Below, in pieces: positions 8,467 to 17,585 of a stretch of DNA of 61,486 nt; within the stretch, counting starts at the first letter, position 1; each line of letters begins with the position of its first letter. The notes beneath the pieces were generated by a model, which saw only the letters and a list, made by a program, of their open reading frames with translations, ran no database searches and had not been told where the DNA came from. The stretch is from Rhodothermales bacterium (GTDB lineage Bacteria; Bacteroidota; Rhodothermia; Rhodothermales; JABDKH01): positions 1 through 61,486 of the forward strand of contig JABDKO010000057.1 in NCBI GenBank assembly GCA_013002165.1, in the 5' to 3' direction. A program made the translations under genes and the position numbers.

Positions 8467-10636
8467 TCGCGCTGGTGCTCAAATTGAATATGTACTCATA
8501 GTAATCAGCTAAGGCATCGTTCCGGTCGTTCTGAAAATAGTCTGATGCCCGCCTGGCCGAACTCACCGCACTTTCAAAATCTCCGTGCCAGAACTGAAGG
8601 ACAGAAACAAGACCGAATATTCCGCCCGTGATGGTCGACTCATCAGAAGATATGGCATGCTCGAGTAGCTGTTGAGCTTCGTCAGGGTTATACGGGGTCA
8701 ATTCGAGCGCCCTGGCAAGCAATGCCACGGTGCGAATTGAATCAGGTCGTCCGTTAATCTGCAGAATGCCAGTCGCAGCGGTAAAAACTGATTGGGACGG
8801 TTGATTTGCCGTCGACAGACGCTGCTTTAATCCAATCCGAAGCCGTTGATGCGCAGCGTATTCGGGGAGTCTGTCGAGTAAATCCTGATACGTATCTGTG
8901 GCCGCCTCGAACCGGGAAGTCGCAAGCAGGATATCCGCCTGGACCTCCATCACCGGTAAGAACGGCTCCCCGACATCCTTTATCAGTTGATACGCCTCGT
9001 CAATTTCGCCTGATTGGAGAAGTAGTCGGGCAAGGTCTGCACGAGCGTACAGGAATTCCGGATTGATTTCAAGGGCGCGACTGTAGACTGATTTTGCAGA
9101 CGAGAACTCTCCGGAAAGGTGAGACCGGCGAGCTTGCCGATACAGCTCGAGATATTCAGGTACGTGATGTGGACACCGTTGCTCAAATAGCGATGGCACC
9201 AAAAAACGTCCTGTCCCCATGCGAAGCGCATTTGCATCTGGAGGCGTCTGGAGTATGAAATTCTTCCACCGGTCGATCAACGATTCTACCGGTTCTCCAT
9301 ATTCGGCTTCGTAGTCCCCCGAGGTGTAAACGCGTTTGAATTTTTCAACAGGGTACTCGCGAAGAAGCCATCGAATAAATGAACCACTTACCGAATAGGA
9401 AACAGCACCACGGTCGAGCCAGAAAAACGGCGAAGATATTATCTGATTGACACGGTCATCCGTGTAGACAGATGTGAAAGCCGAGTCTGTGAATAGCGCC
9501 TGTACCTGCGCATCAATGTCAGGGAGCCCGTCCGGTGCCTCCAGGGCGACAGCAATCCCTTCGACTAGCCCGATTTCGAATGAGGCATTGGTCAGCGACT
9601 CTCCAAACTCACGTGTGAACACGTGTACCAGCTCATGGTCCAGCGATCTTCCGAGTTCGGAATCCAGAATATGAATCTGTGGTCTCGGTAACCAGACCGG
9701 AGCGACGCTTGTTGTGCCGGCTCCGGTAAGCTTCGCCTTCGTCTCACTGTCCGGGTACACGTAAACATCAACCATTCTTTCCGGTTGCGTCTCCAACGCA
9801 CTGGAGAGACGATCGAAATGATATTCGTGATACGCTGCCAGGGAAACTACATTCCGCCTCTCGACAGTTGACTCATCGAAGATGATGCGAAAGTGGTCAG
9901 TTACGACAACATTGCCAAGGGCTGCTCCGATTTTTTGAATCGATCCGCGAAGTCCGAGGTCCGACGCAAACAGGTACAGCAGACCGATGCACGCGACAAC
10001 CAGGCCGATGTACACTTTCTGATTCCGGTACGACGCTGCCATGAATAGAAGCAGCGCCCAGCAACATGTCAGTGTCCGGTACCAGATCATTCCACTTCGG
10101 ACAAATAGCTGCTCCTCATATACAGGTCCCAGAATCCCTCCAAAAACATGATTGTAGAGATAGAACTGCGGAAAGAACTTCAGCGTGAGAAGCGAGGGAA
10201 TCAAAGCAACCACCAGGCCCACTGCGATAAAGACCGTCCTCTCGCGATGTACGCGCCGGACAACAAGAATGTTGGCAATCGCTACAGACAAGACAACCGA
10301 CGGGACAACAAGCAAAAGGAAGATTGCAAGCCCGCGCGGGTAGTCGCAATTCGGTATCCACAGGGCAGTCAGAGAGAGCAGCGCCAATGGCAGGATAAGA
10401 CCTGCCAGAGCCTGCCAGAAAACATATTGAACGGTCCTTCCACGTTTTCGTGCAGCGATGGAAGTGATTCCCACCGTGAAGAACGCTACCGCCGAGACTA
10501 TCGCACCCGACTCAGCATGGACTATGCTGGTTAATCGATTCCCAAGCAGAATGAGAATCGTTATAGCGTAGATCGCTGACTGACGACCTGCAGGCATTTT
10601 TAGAAACGATATGAATCCGATGAGGAAACGTTGCAT
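8444..10636 (-). CDS. Membrane-anchored HExxH peptidase (MA-like) with TPR repeats
   Basis: A 730-aa protein in three parts. Residues ~15-235 hold about seven or eight hydrophobic segments. Residues ~245-480 form a gluzincin-like peptidase domain with HELVH, followed about 25-30 residues later by GLVEGIAVALE, the expected downstream Glu ligand of Peptidase_MA-type enzymes. Residues ~500-710 are tetratricopeptide-like (RARRSHLSGEF, ALEINPEFLYARADLARLL). It is therefore an inner-membrane protease with its catalytic domain probably outside the cytoplasm. It is co-transcribed with the T9SS plug gene (23-bp overlap), so a role in quality control or processing of exported proteins is a fair inference. 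Substrate unknown. Confidence 0.75.
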   Translation of the reverse strand: MQRFLIGFISFLKMPAGRQSAIYAITILILLGNRLTSIVHAESGAIVSAVAFFTVGITSIAARKRGRTVQYVFWQALAGLILPLALLSLTALWIPNCDYPRGLAIFLLLVVPSVVLSVAIANILVVRRVHRERTVFIAVGLVVALIPSLLTLKFFPQFYLYNHVFGGILGPVYEEQLFVRSGMIWYRTLTCCWALLLFMAASYRNQKVYIGLVVACIGLLYLFASDLGLRGSIQKIGAALGNVVVTDHFRIIFDESTVERRNVVSLAAYHEYHFDRLSSALETQPERMVDVYVYPDSETKAKLTGAGTTSVAPVWLPRPQIHILDSELGRSLDHELVHVFTREFGESLTNASFEIGLVEGIAVALEAPDGLPDIDAQVQALFTDSAFTSVYTDDRVNQIISSPFFWLDRGAVSYSVSGSFIRWLLREYPVEKFKRVYTSGDYEAEYGEPVESLIDRWKNFILQTPPDANALRMGTGRFLVPSLFEQRCPHHVPEYLELYRQARRSHLSGEFSSAKSVYSRALEINPEFLYARADLARLLLQSGEIDEAYQLIKDVGEPFLPVMEVQADILLATSRFEAATDTYQDLLDRLPEYAAHQRLRIGLKQRLSTANQPSQSVFTAATGILQINGRPDSIRTVALLARALELTPYNPDEAQQLLEHAISSDESTITGGIFGLVSVLQFWHGDFESAVSSARRASDYFQNDRNDALADYYEYIFNLSTSANDYSTTH

Positions 10637-10646
10637 TGCGCCAATG

Positions 10647-10865
10647 TTAAACGGGCACCGTCATCCGATCTCCGGGTGTAAGTGCGATCCGGGAGCTATC
10701 CTGGTTTGACTGTTCTATACCCGAACACGTGTGAGGTGTTCGGTATTCAACCAGACGAGCTTCCCGGCAGCAGGTTTGAACCTCGGGGCTCGTGATCTCC
10801 AAAGTCCGATATCCTACACATAGCGTGCGCCGTATAAAATTCGGCTCATAAGGTGCCACCCTCAA
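10647..10865 (-). CDS. Small ORF of uncertain reality, upstream of the MA peptidase
   Basis: A 72-aa frame with a TTG start, 10 bp before the membrane peptidase gene and on the same strand. It is Cys-containing (CC pair) and ends in LTPGDRMTVPV, which looks like a beta-sandwich strand, but I recognise no family. The frame stays open 21 nt further upstream (to a TGA at 10887-10889) without an ATG. It could be a short first gene of the operon, the decayed 3' end of a longer gene, or chance. Without it, 10637-11047 holds only the hairpin at 10939-10966 and no other feature I can see. Confidence 0.3.
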   Translation of the reverse strand: MRVAPYEPNFIRRTLCVGYRTLEITSPEVQTCCREARLVEYRTPHTCSGIEQSNQDSSRIALTPGDRMTVPV

Positions 10866-10938
10866 TTTACCGCATTGTGCATCAAGTCACGGACACCAAA
10901 CAAACGTGATGGCGCCTCGCTGCTGCCGCAAAGTCAAA

Positions 10939-10966
10939 CGGCCCTCACGCTCGCGCGTGAGGGCCG
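10939..10966 (-). terminator. Likely terminator after the DUF3078 gene
   Basis: A perfect 12-bp GC-rich stem (10939-10950 with 10955-10966) with a 4-nt loop. Read on the minus strand it is followed by TTTGACTTT, a broken T tract, about 80 nt beyond the stop of the DUF3078 gene. The plus-strand side has no T tract. Confidence 0.6.
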
Positions 10967-11047
10967 TGACCCCGCAGGGTTTCTTGTAGAAACTATACTG
11001 GCTTTAGCAGTGTCCGGCCATTGTTCAGCCGGCGGGTAACGCCGAGC

Positions 11048-11932
11048 CTAGATTAAGATTATTGAAGCTCCGATTGAGAAGACTTCCTTCAACTGCAGAT
11101 TATCTGACACGTCGTAGTCATAGATAGTGACTACTTCAAAATTGACGTTGAGCCACTCGTTCACCTTCATGGTTACCAGGTTCTCGAAAATCAAGTCAGG
11201 ATTCCCGATGTCCTGAAACGATGCGAAAACACCAAGTGACGACTGCAGAAATACGTTTGTTACGAGTTCCTTCTTAAGCCTGGTGAACGACTCCAAACCG
11301 GCTTCAAAACGCACAGTCTCGTTGTCGACGTTACCGTAGAGAGGCCGAAATCGTTCGATGGTGACAATATTCTGCTTCGCAGCGAGACCGAATCGCTGCG
11401 AAATCCAGCCCCGATCGTGTGTCAGACCGATGGACTCCGAAATATACCCGGGAGAAAATATTGCTGAGACTTTGACCGGTGTAGCTCTCGTGCCGTCGAT
11501 AGGATCAGAGTTGTAGTTATACCCTTCTGCAAACTGGGTGCGGACGGTCGCATTGAAGGTCGGATTCCATTGTGCGAAAAAGCCATCCCCCAACCACTGC
11601 GTAGTTGTGGACAGGAAGATAATGTCCTCTGCCTTGCGAAAGTCAAGGGTGTCCTGCTTTACGACACCGAGACCGATTCTTCCTTCGTGCGTCTGTTTCC
11701 ATCGCTGAGATATCCGTTGCGCAGATCCGCTTGCCCCGGCCGTGACCGAAACCGAATTAATTCCTCCGCCCTGCCAGTTGTCAAAGCCAACCTGAGATCC
11801 AGATAGGCTGGCAGTTGCGTTTTTGTGCCACGTGTTCCAGGCCAGCGTGTCGGCATCTTGCGCGACCGATAAGCTCGAAACCACCATGGTGGTAACAAAA
11901 AACAGTAGTAGGGTCTTAACAGTAGTTCTCAT
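11048..11932 (-). CDS. DUF3078 exported beta-barrel-like protein
   Basis: The start at 11932 gives a 294-aa protein beginning MRTTVKTLLLFF and ending its signal peptide near SSLSVAQ; the longer frame to 12001 adds a segment before the signal peptide and is rejected. The mature part starts with W..W.....SL.GSQVGFDNWQGGG and continues with repeated amphipathic strands (LGVVKQDTLDFRKAEDII, GFFAQWNPTF), the pattern of the Bacteroidota-specific DUF3078 family. An outer-membrane or periplasmic beta-structured protein is expected; function is unknown. It is a monocistronic minus-strand unit with its own candidate terminator. Confidence 0.8.
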   Translation of the reverse strand: MRTTVKTLLLFFVTTMVVSSLSVAQDADTLAWNTWHKNATASLSGSQVGFDNWQGGGINSVSVTAGASGSAQRISQRWKQTHEGRIGLGVVKQDTLDFRKAEDIIFLSTTTQWLGDGFFAQWNPTFNATVRTQFAEGYNYNSDPIDGTRATPVKVSAIFSPGYISESIGLTHDRGWISQRFGLAAKQNIVTIERFRPLYGNVDNETVRFEAGLESFTRLKKELVTNVFLQSSLGVFASFQDIGNPDLIFENLVTMKVNEWLNVNFEVVTIYDYDVSDNLQLKEVFSIGASIILI

Positions 11933-12091
11933 GGATATTATTAAAAGGTGGTGGTGTTGAATAGCTAAATAAGCGCTTTGCCAGAATCGTACCAAATGCA
12001 TCGGACCGAGAGATGCGGATCTGGAAATCGCCCGGAGCGGATCGCTAACGGTCGCGATCGGCTCAAAATCATACAGAACGTTTAAAAATAC

Positions 12092-12123
12092 GAAAGGCCG
12101 GATTGCAACTAATCCGGCCTTTC
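12092..12123 (-). terminator. Strong terminator after the H1-like gene
   Basis: A perfect 13-bp stem (12092-12104 with 12111-12123) and 6-nt loop, followed on the minus strand by GTATTTTTAAA. It sits 25 nt after the stop of the H1-like gene. Confidence 0.92.
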
Positions 12124-12147
12124 AAATACTGTTACCAGTTAAAACAA

Positions 12148-12327
12148 CTAGTCGGCGTTCTTCCTATCCTGAACGTCGACGCGGATGTCCTGCGCATGCT
12201 TCTTCAAGTCCTGCATCGCTTTTCGCACTCTCGTGCCAGCAGCTTTGTTGCCTTTTACGTAGAACTTTTCGAAATCATCTTCCAGGCTACTTACGTAGTT
12301 TTTCAGTTTCTCAAACTGTTGGCTCAT
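12148..12327 (-). CDS. Histone H1-like (Hc1-family) DNA-binding protein
   Basis: A 59-aa basic, helical protein. The central FYVKGNKAAGTRVRKAMQDL and following KKHAQDIR match the short Hc1/H1-like nucleoid proteins common in Bacteroidota (usual length 55-65 aa), which bind DNA and help compact the nucleoid. The start at 12327 is fixed by a perfect GGAGG seven bases upstream (12335-12339); the longer frame to 12423 is rejected because its extension contains the promoter-like elements. The gene stands alone with a strong SD, a good promoter match and a strong terminator, as expected for an abundant small protein. Confidence 0.88.
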   Translation of the reverse strand: MSQQFEKLKNYVSSLEDDFEKFYVKGNKAAGTRVRKAMQDLKKHAQDIRVDVQDRKNAD

Positions 12328-12334
12328 AGTGGGA

Positions 12335-12339
12335 CCTCC
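12335..12339 (-). promoter_or_regulatory. Shine-Dalgarno site deciding the H1-like start
   Basis: GGAGG on the minus strand, 7 nt before the ATG at 12327. Strong SD sites are uncommon in Bacteroidota, so this is informative for start choice. Confidence 0.8.
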
Positions 12340-12392
12340 GAATTGGTACCAAATAGTGTCAATAAAAGTGGTTTGCGCGCTCCTAGTAGATC

Positions 12393-12423
12393 GAAACTTA
12401 GCACGATATATCGCCTGAGTCAA
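12393..12423 (-). promoter_or_regulatory. Likely promoter of the H1-like gene
   Basis: On the minus strand TTG (12421-12423, within TTGACT) is followed after 20 nt by TAAGTTTC (12393-12400), a near match to the Bacteroidota TTTG / TAnnTTTG pattern. It lies about 65 nt upstream of the start codon. The TTGACT hexamer would also serve as a sigma70-type -35. Confidence 0.55.
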
Positions 12424-12492
12424 GATAATTTCTTCGATTTTAGCCCAAAATCGGCAATTATAGCAGTCAAATCGAGCTTATTACCGATTCCT

Positions 12493-13146
12493 TCAACTAA
12501 AACGCTCCCAGAATTCGGTATCAGCGAGATTTTCAGCTCGAATCAGTTCGACCGAGATGCTGGAATCAAAATTAGTATAAGCTGCTGATTTATAAGTATT
12601 TAACGCTCCTGCCTCGACATTTTCAGGGTTATCCGAGAATTTCCCGATCGTGACATCGTGTGAACCCGCAAGGGCATCTCCAATCGACTGGCAGATCAAC
12701 TCCGCCGACTCCAGTGCTTTTTCACCGTCAGTTGAGCTTATAATCGGACCCAGCACAGGGACAATGCCATTGGCAGCCAGATCGCTGAGCCGATCTGGCA
12801 CTGGGCAAACTGGCTGGCCATCTTTTAATGCCACAAGATTCCGGTCAGCGCCCTGCATTCCAACGGCAGCAACCCCCTGATCGGTGAGACCGTTTACGAT
12901 CTGACGGGTCAACGCCTTGATTCCCGTGAAAACAGCAGCGGCGGATCCGGCCCAATCTTCCTGCGTCAGATTAGCGACGTCGTGTCCCTCGTTCTCCAGC
13001 ACGATCCTGGCTTGATAATAGCCATCGTGTACAATTAGAATCTTATGGTTTTCTCTTGGAGCGACCGTAAGAAAACGACCTAACCTGCCGACAAACAGGA
13101 GGTCCGAGATTTCCTTTTCACTCAGGTGTAAAATAATTACAGCCAT
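12493..13146 (-). CDS. Degenerate acetylglutamate-kinase-like (amino acid kinase fold) protein
   Basis: A 217-aa protein with remnants of the amino acid kinase fold. KILIVHDGYYQARIVLENEG (about 35-54) lines up with the ArgB glycine-rich strand-loop-helix but lacks the GGG. AAVGMQGADRNLVALKDG (about 92-109) matches the ArgB GlSGADGgL region. VPVLGPIISSTDGEK (about 128-142) matches the conserved late beta-strand. The usual nucleotide-binding C-terminal part is short (ArgB is about 260-300 aa). A clear SD AAGGAG (13152-13157) precedes the ATG. It is divergent from dnaE and far from any arginine genes. It may be a regulatory or repurposed kinase homologue rather than an active ArgB. Family call is moderate. 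Confidence 0.5.
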   Translation of the reverse strand: MAVIILHLSEKEISDLLFVGRLGRFLTVAPRENHKILIVHDGYYQARIVLENEGHDVANLTQEDWAGSAAAVFTGIKALTRQIVNGLTDQGVAAVGMQGADRNLVALKDGQPVCPVPDRLSDLAANGIVPVLGPIISSTDGEKALESAELICQSIGDALAGSHDVTIGKFSDNPENVEAGALNTYKSAAYTNFDSSISVELIRAENLADTEFWERFS

Positions 13147-13305
13147 GCAAACTCCTTCGAAAGTTAGGCGACAGACGTATTAGTAAATCACTACTTTAAG
13201 GATAGAGGATTTTTCGCCTGAACGGATTAGCAATCGACCGCCTGAATTGTTAAATCCACTTGTCATAATCCCACATCACTGAACGGTAAAAGTAGCGATT
13301 TCATA

Positions 13306-16300
13306 ATGTGCGAATTTAGTCATCTCCACTGTCACACACAGTATTCACTTCTAGACGGTGCAGCACGCATTAAATCGCTTATGGCCAGGGTATCCGAGAT
13401 GGAGATGCCGGCCATTGCAATTACCGATCACGGAAATCTGTATGGCGTTCCGGAGTTTCATGCCGAAGCCACGAAATACGGAATCAAACCAATTATCGGG
13501 TGCGAGTTCTACGTGACACCCGATGCGATGGATGACCGCACCAGCCGTGTCCGGTATCACCAGGTTCTGCTCGCTAAGAATGAGGTTGGCTATCGGAATC
13601 TGATCCAGCTCTCTTCCCTGTCGTACACGGACGGCTACTACTATAAACCGAGGATTGATAAGGAAACGCTTCGGAAATACTCCGAAGGTCTGGTCGCTAC
13701 AACGTGCTGCCTGCAGGGTGAGGTGCTCCAGACCATTCTTCACAAAGGTGAAGCGGAAGCCCGGAAGGTATTTGAAAAGTACCTCGATATTTTCGGAGAC
13801 GACTACTACGTAGAAATCCAGGATCACGGTATTCCCGACCAGAAGACCTGCAATCATGTTCTACTGAAGTGGGCGGCTGAGTACGGGGTAACCGTCATTG
13901 CTACAAATGACGTGCATTACATCCATCAGGAAGATGCAGCTGCACAGGATGTCCTGCTCTGTCTGCAGACGGGTAAGGATCTCGCTGACCCGAACCGCAT
14001 GCGATTCGAGAACGACCAGTTCTATCTGAAATCCGCTGCGGATATGGAACTGGCCCTGGCAGGCGTCGACGAAAAAATCCGCAAGGCGTCGCTTGTCAAT
14101 ACGTTGGAGATAGTAGACAAGTGCTCGTTTGAGATTCCGATGGGCAACTTGCTGATGCCCCACTATCCGATACCCTCGGAGTTTGCTGATGACATGGATG
14201 CCTACCTCAGGCACCTCGTTTTTGAGAAAGCCCGCGAGCGTTATCCGGAAATGCCGGCTGAAGCAGCCGAACGACTGGAGCACGAATTGTCGATCATCAA
14301 GACAATGGGTTACGCGGGATACTTTCTGATTGTTCAGGACTTTACATCCGCGGCACGAAAACTTGACGTATCAGTCGGTCCCGGACGTGGTTCTGCCGCA
14401 GGCAGCGCTGTCGCGTATTGCCTCGGCATCACTAACATCGATCCGCTCAAATACAATCTTCTTTTTGAGCGCTTCCTTAATCCCGACCGGGTTTCCATGC
14501 CGGACATTGATATCGATTTCGATGATCGGGGACGAAGTAAAGTCATCGACTACGTCGTTCAAAAATATGGTCGTGACAATGTTTGCCAGATTGTGACTTT
14601 CGGAACGATGGGTGCCCGATCCGTAATTCGCGACGTGTCACGGGTTCTCGGAATCCCGCTTCAGGAGGCCGATCGGATCGCCAAGCTTGTACCGGAGGGT
14701 GTCAAGGTATCGTTGGACCGTGCAGCCAGGGAGGTGTCCGAGTTCCGTGAACTAAAGAATCACGATGACCAGCAGATAAGAAATCTGATTCACTATGCTG
14801 AGGTCCTCGAAGGCTCGGCCCGACACACCGGTGTACATGCTGCCGGAGTTATCATCACTCCCGGTAGAGTGAGTGACTACGTGCCGGTATCAGTAACGAA
14901 GGGCAAGTCCGGCGCAGACGATGTTGTAACAACGCAGTATGACGGAAAGTGGGTCGAGGAATTTGGCCTCTTGAAGATGGACTTTCTCGGCCTGAAAACA
15001 CTGACGGTATTGAAGGATGCCGTGAAGTTGATCGAGGAGAACCACGGCACGGTAGTCGACGTCGATGCCATCCCGCTCGACGACAAGACAACTCTCGAGC
15101 TATTCCAGAAAGGAGACACAGTATCCATCTTCCAGTTTGAATCCGACGGAATGCGAGAATGGCTTCGAAAGTTGAAGCCCACGTCATTCGACGATCTCAT
15201 AGCGATGAATGCCCTGTATCGACCGGGCCCAATGGACCTGATCCCGAATTACATTGACCGCAAACACGGCCGGGAGAAGGTATCATATCCTCACGAAATA
15301 CTCGAGCCAATCCTGCAAACAACGTATGGCATACCTGTTTATCAGGAGCAGGTCATGGAGATGGCGCAGGTGATGGGTGGGTATACTCTTGGTCAGGCAG
15401 ACCTCCTTCGCCGGGCAATGGGCAAGAAGAAGCAGGAGGAGATGGACAAGCAGAAGGCCATCTTTGTAGCGGGTGCTCTCGAGCGGGACGTGCCAGAAAA
15501 GGCTGCAAATGAGGTCTTCGACATGATGGCCAAGTTCGCCGGCTACGGGTTCAACAAGTCTCACTCCGCAGCATACTCACTTGTAGCTTTCCATACGGCA
15601 TACCTGAAGGCGCACTACCCGGCCGAATTTATGGCCGCGGCGATGACCAACGAGATGGGCGACACTCGCAAGCTTGCCAATGTGCTCGAAGACGGCCGTC
15701 GGATGGGACTGGAAATACTGGCACCATCGATCAACAAAAGCGAGGCATATTTTACGGTCGACAACGGAAATATCCGGTTCGGACTTGGGGCAATCAAGGG
15801 TGTTGGTCGTGGTGCCATTGAAGCGATCGTCGAGTATCGGGAATCTGCCGGCAATTTCTCGACTATTTTTGAACTTACGGAAGGCCTTGACCTCAGGTCA
15901 GTAAACAAGAAGGCGCTGGACAGCCTCGCCCGTGCCGGAGCAATGGATATTCTGGAAGGCCATCGCGCACAGCTTGTTGACGCTATCGATATTGCCGTTC
16001 AGCACGGACAGAAGGTACAGGCGGAAAAAGCAGCGGGTCAGAATTCTCTCTTTGGCGGATCATCTGAAAGTGAATCCACACTGAAACCGAAGCTCCCGGC
16101 TACAGAGCCGTGGTCCAGGGCCAGGTTATTGAAAGAAGAGAGAGACCTAATCGGCGTTTATGTCTCCGGCCATCCGCTGCAAACGTACCTGTCTGAAGCT
16201 CGATCATTCTCGTCAGCATCTTTTGCCGATACAGATAAGTTCGAAGGGCTTACTCGAGACTACACACACAGTGCCACTAGACCGACGCATCGCTTCTGCG

Positions 16301-16788
16301 GAATAATTACAGAAGTTCAAACGCGAACCACACGATCTGGAAAACCCATGGCGTTCGCGACCATTGAGGATTTTTCCGGGCAGGGTGAACTGGTATGTTT
16401 TGCAACGGTGCTTGACCGAATACAGCAGTACCTCAAGGTCGACGAAATAGTGCTGGCAATCGGCCATCCGGAAGTACGTGGCGGTAGTATCAAAGTTGTC
16501 GTCAATGATATCTACCCGATGTGGAAGGTGCGGGAGAATCTCATCAAGTCAATCGTCCTTCGCATTCGCGAAGATCAGATCGACATCGACATCTTGCGCG
16601 AGTTCGAAAAACTGTGTGACGAAAACCGGGGTAACTGCAAGCTCTACTTTGACATCGATGCTGTAGACCTTCCCAAACCACAGCGGGTTCACAGCCGAAA
16701 GTTTGTTGTGGAACCTACGAACGATCTTATGTCAGGAATGGCCCGGCTTTTCGGAAGAGAAAATATCGTGCTTGAAGGTGAAGCCTAA
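13306..16788 (+). CDS. dnaE: DNA polymerase III subunit alpha
   Basis: A 1160-aa replicative polymerase of the DnaE1 type. The PHP domain starts at residue 6 with HLHCHTQYSLLDG, keeping the metal-binding histidines. The palm carries PDIDIDF with catalytic Asp400 and Asp402, and the third aspartate lies in KMDFLGLKTL. The fingers and helix-hairpin-helix region follow (FNKSHSAAYSLVAF near 750), and an OB domain spans about 990-1075 (HRFCGIITEVQTRTTRSGK). Length is normal and no intein is seen. The ATG at 13306 begins right at the conserved N-terminus. It is followed after a single base by the AIM24 gene, so the two are probably co-translated. Confidence 0.97.
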   Translation: MCEFSHLHCHTQYSLLDGAARIKSLMARVSEMEMPAIAITDHGNLYGVPEFHAEATKYGIKPIIGCEFYVTPDAMDDRTSRVRYHQVLLAKNEVGYRNLIQLSSLSYTDGYYYKPRIDKETLRKYSEGLVATTCCLQGEVLQTILHKGEAEARKVFEKYLDIFGDDYYVEIQDHGIPDQKTCNHVLLKWAAEYGVTVIATNDVHYIHQEDAAAQDVLLCLQTGKDLADPNRMRFENDQFYLKSAADMELALAGVDEKIRKASLVNTLEIVDKCSFEIPMGNLLMPHYPIPSEFADDMDAYLRHLVFEKARERYPEMPAEAAERLEHELSIIKTMGYAGYFLIVQDFTSAARKLDVSVGPGRGSAAGSAVAYCLGITNIDPLKYNLLFERFLNPDRVSMPDIDIDFDDRGRSKVIDYVVQKYGRDNVCQIVTFGTMGARSVIRDVSRVLGIPLQEADRIAKLVPEGVKVSLDRAAREVSEFRELKNHDDQQIRNLIHYAEVLEGSARHTGVHAAGVIITPGRVSDYVPVSVTKGKSGADDVVTTQYDGKWVEEFGLLKMDFLGLKTLTVLKDAVKLIEENHGTVVDVDAIPLDDKTTLELFQKGDTVSIFQFESDGMREWLRKLKPTSFDDLIAMNALYRPGPMDLIPNYIDRKHGREKVSYPHEILEPILQTTYGIPVYQEQVMEMAQVMGGYTLGQADLLRRAMGKKKQEEMDKQKAIFVAGALERDVPEKAANEVFDMMAKFAGYGFNKSHSAAYSLVAFHTAYLKAHYPAEFMAAAMTNEMGDTRKLANVLEDGRRMGLEILAPSINKSEAYFTVDNGNIRFGLGAIKGVGRGAIEAIVEYRESAGNFSTIFELTEGLDLRSVNKKALDSLARAGAMDILEGHRAQLVDAIDIAVQHGQKVQAEKAAGQNSLFGGSSESESTLKPKLPATEPWSRARLLKEERDLIGVYVSGHPLQTYLSEARSFSSASFADTDKFEGLTRDYTHSATRPTHRFCGIITEVQTRTTRSGKPMAFATIEDFSGQGELVCFATVLDRIQQYLKVDEIVLAIGHPEVRGGSIKVVVNDIYPMWKVRENLIKSIVLRIREDQIDIDILREFEKLCDENRGNCKLYFDIDAVDLPKPQRVHSRKFVVEPTNDLMSGMARLFGRENIVLEGEA

Positions 16789-16789
16789 T

Positions 16790-17425
16790 ATGGAGTATTC
16801 CATTTCCGGTGAAATTGCCCAGTATGTCAGACTTGTTGTTCCACGCAATGAGGGTGTATGGGCAAGTAATGGTGCGATTGTCGCTCAGGACGATGGCATC
16901 ACATGGAAGTTACGCGTTCCCGGCGGAGCGGCTGGGGCGATACGGCGGTCCCTGTCGGGAGAAGGTCTGTCGCTTACGCGAATCAAGTCGTCCAGGGACG
17001 GCGCAGCAGTAGTGCTTGCAGCGAACGCGCCAGGTCATATCCTTGAATGGTCTCTCGAAAACAATTCCGTCCTTACCACTCGAGGATCCTTCTTGTCTGC
17101 ATGGGGCCCTGATATCACAATAGATGTTTCGGTGGCCAGGAGGGCCAGCGCTGCATTCTTCGGCGGCGCAGGACTTTTTCTACAGAAAGTCAGCGGTACC
17201 GGAAAGGTTCTCATTTACGGCAGCGGAGACTTCAAGGACATTGAACTGGCAACAGATGAGTCGCTACTCGTGTCCACGGGCAACCTGGCTGCTTTCAGCC
17301 AGACTGTGGATTACCAGATTCAGACCGTATCCGGTTTGCGGAATGTATTCTTTGGCAAAGAAGGTTTGTTTATGACGCGCCTTACCGGTCCCGGCAGAGT
17401 ACTGCTCCAATCGCTCAAACGATGA
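16790..17425 (+). CDS. AIM24 / TIGR00266 family protein
   Basis: A 211-aa protein starting MEYSISG one base after the dnaE stop; the upstream frame extension overlaps dnaE and is rejected. It is beta-rich with FFGGAGLFLQKVSGTGKV followed by a second, similar GKEGLFMTRLTGPGRV unit, the double-psi repeat typical of the AIM24 family (mitochondrial biogenesis factor AIM24 and its bacterial homologues). Function in bacteria is unknown. Tight linkage to dnaE looks like an operon of convenience; a GAAGGTGAAG purine run at the end of dnaE probably serves as RBS. Confidence 0.85.
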   Translation: MEYSISGEIAQYVRLVVPRNEGVWASNGAIVAQDDGITWKLRVPGGAAGAIRRSLSGEGLSLTRIKSSRDGAAVVLAANAPGHILEWSLENNSVLTTRGSFLSAWGPDITIDVSVARRASAAFFGGAGLFLQKVSGTGKVLIYGSGDFKDIELATDESLLVSTGNLAAFSQTVDYQIQTVSGLRNVFFGKEGLFMTRLTGPGRVLLQSLKR

Positions 17426-17585
17426 ATCATGGCGCGTGCAAGAGCAATGCATATCTACGCCAGTCTGACAGATCCTTCGGCAGCTGCCCGAACCGACGAG
17501 GACTGCCGGAGAAAGCGTAGCATCATGCGTGATTACATGGAGCCCCGTTCGAGACAGAATCTTGTATGTATATTTCTGGATCGCG

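Noticed and set aside
10760-10785. tRNA T-arm-like sequence
   Set aside because: GGTTCAAACC-like sequence on the minus strand lacks a matching 5-bp stem and no cloverleaf can be drawn.
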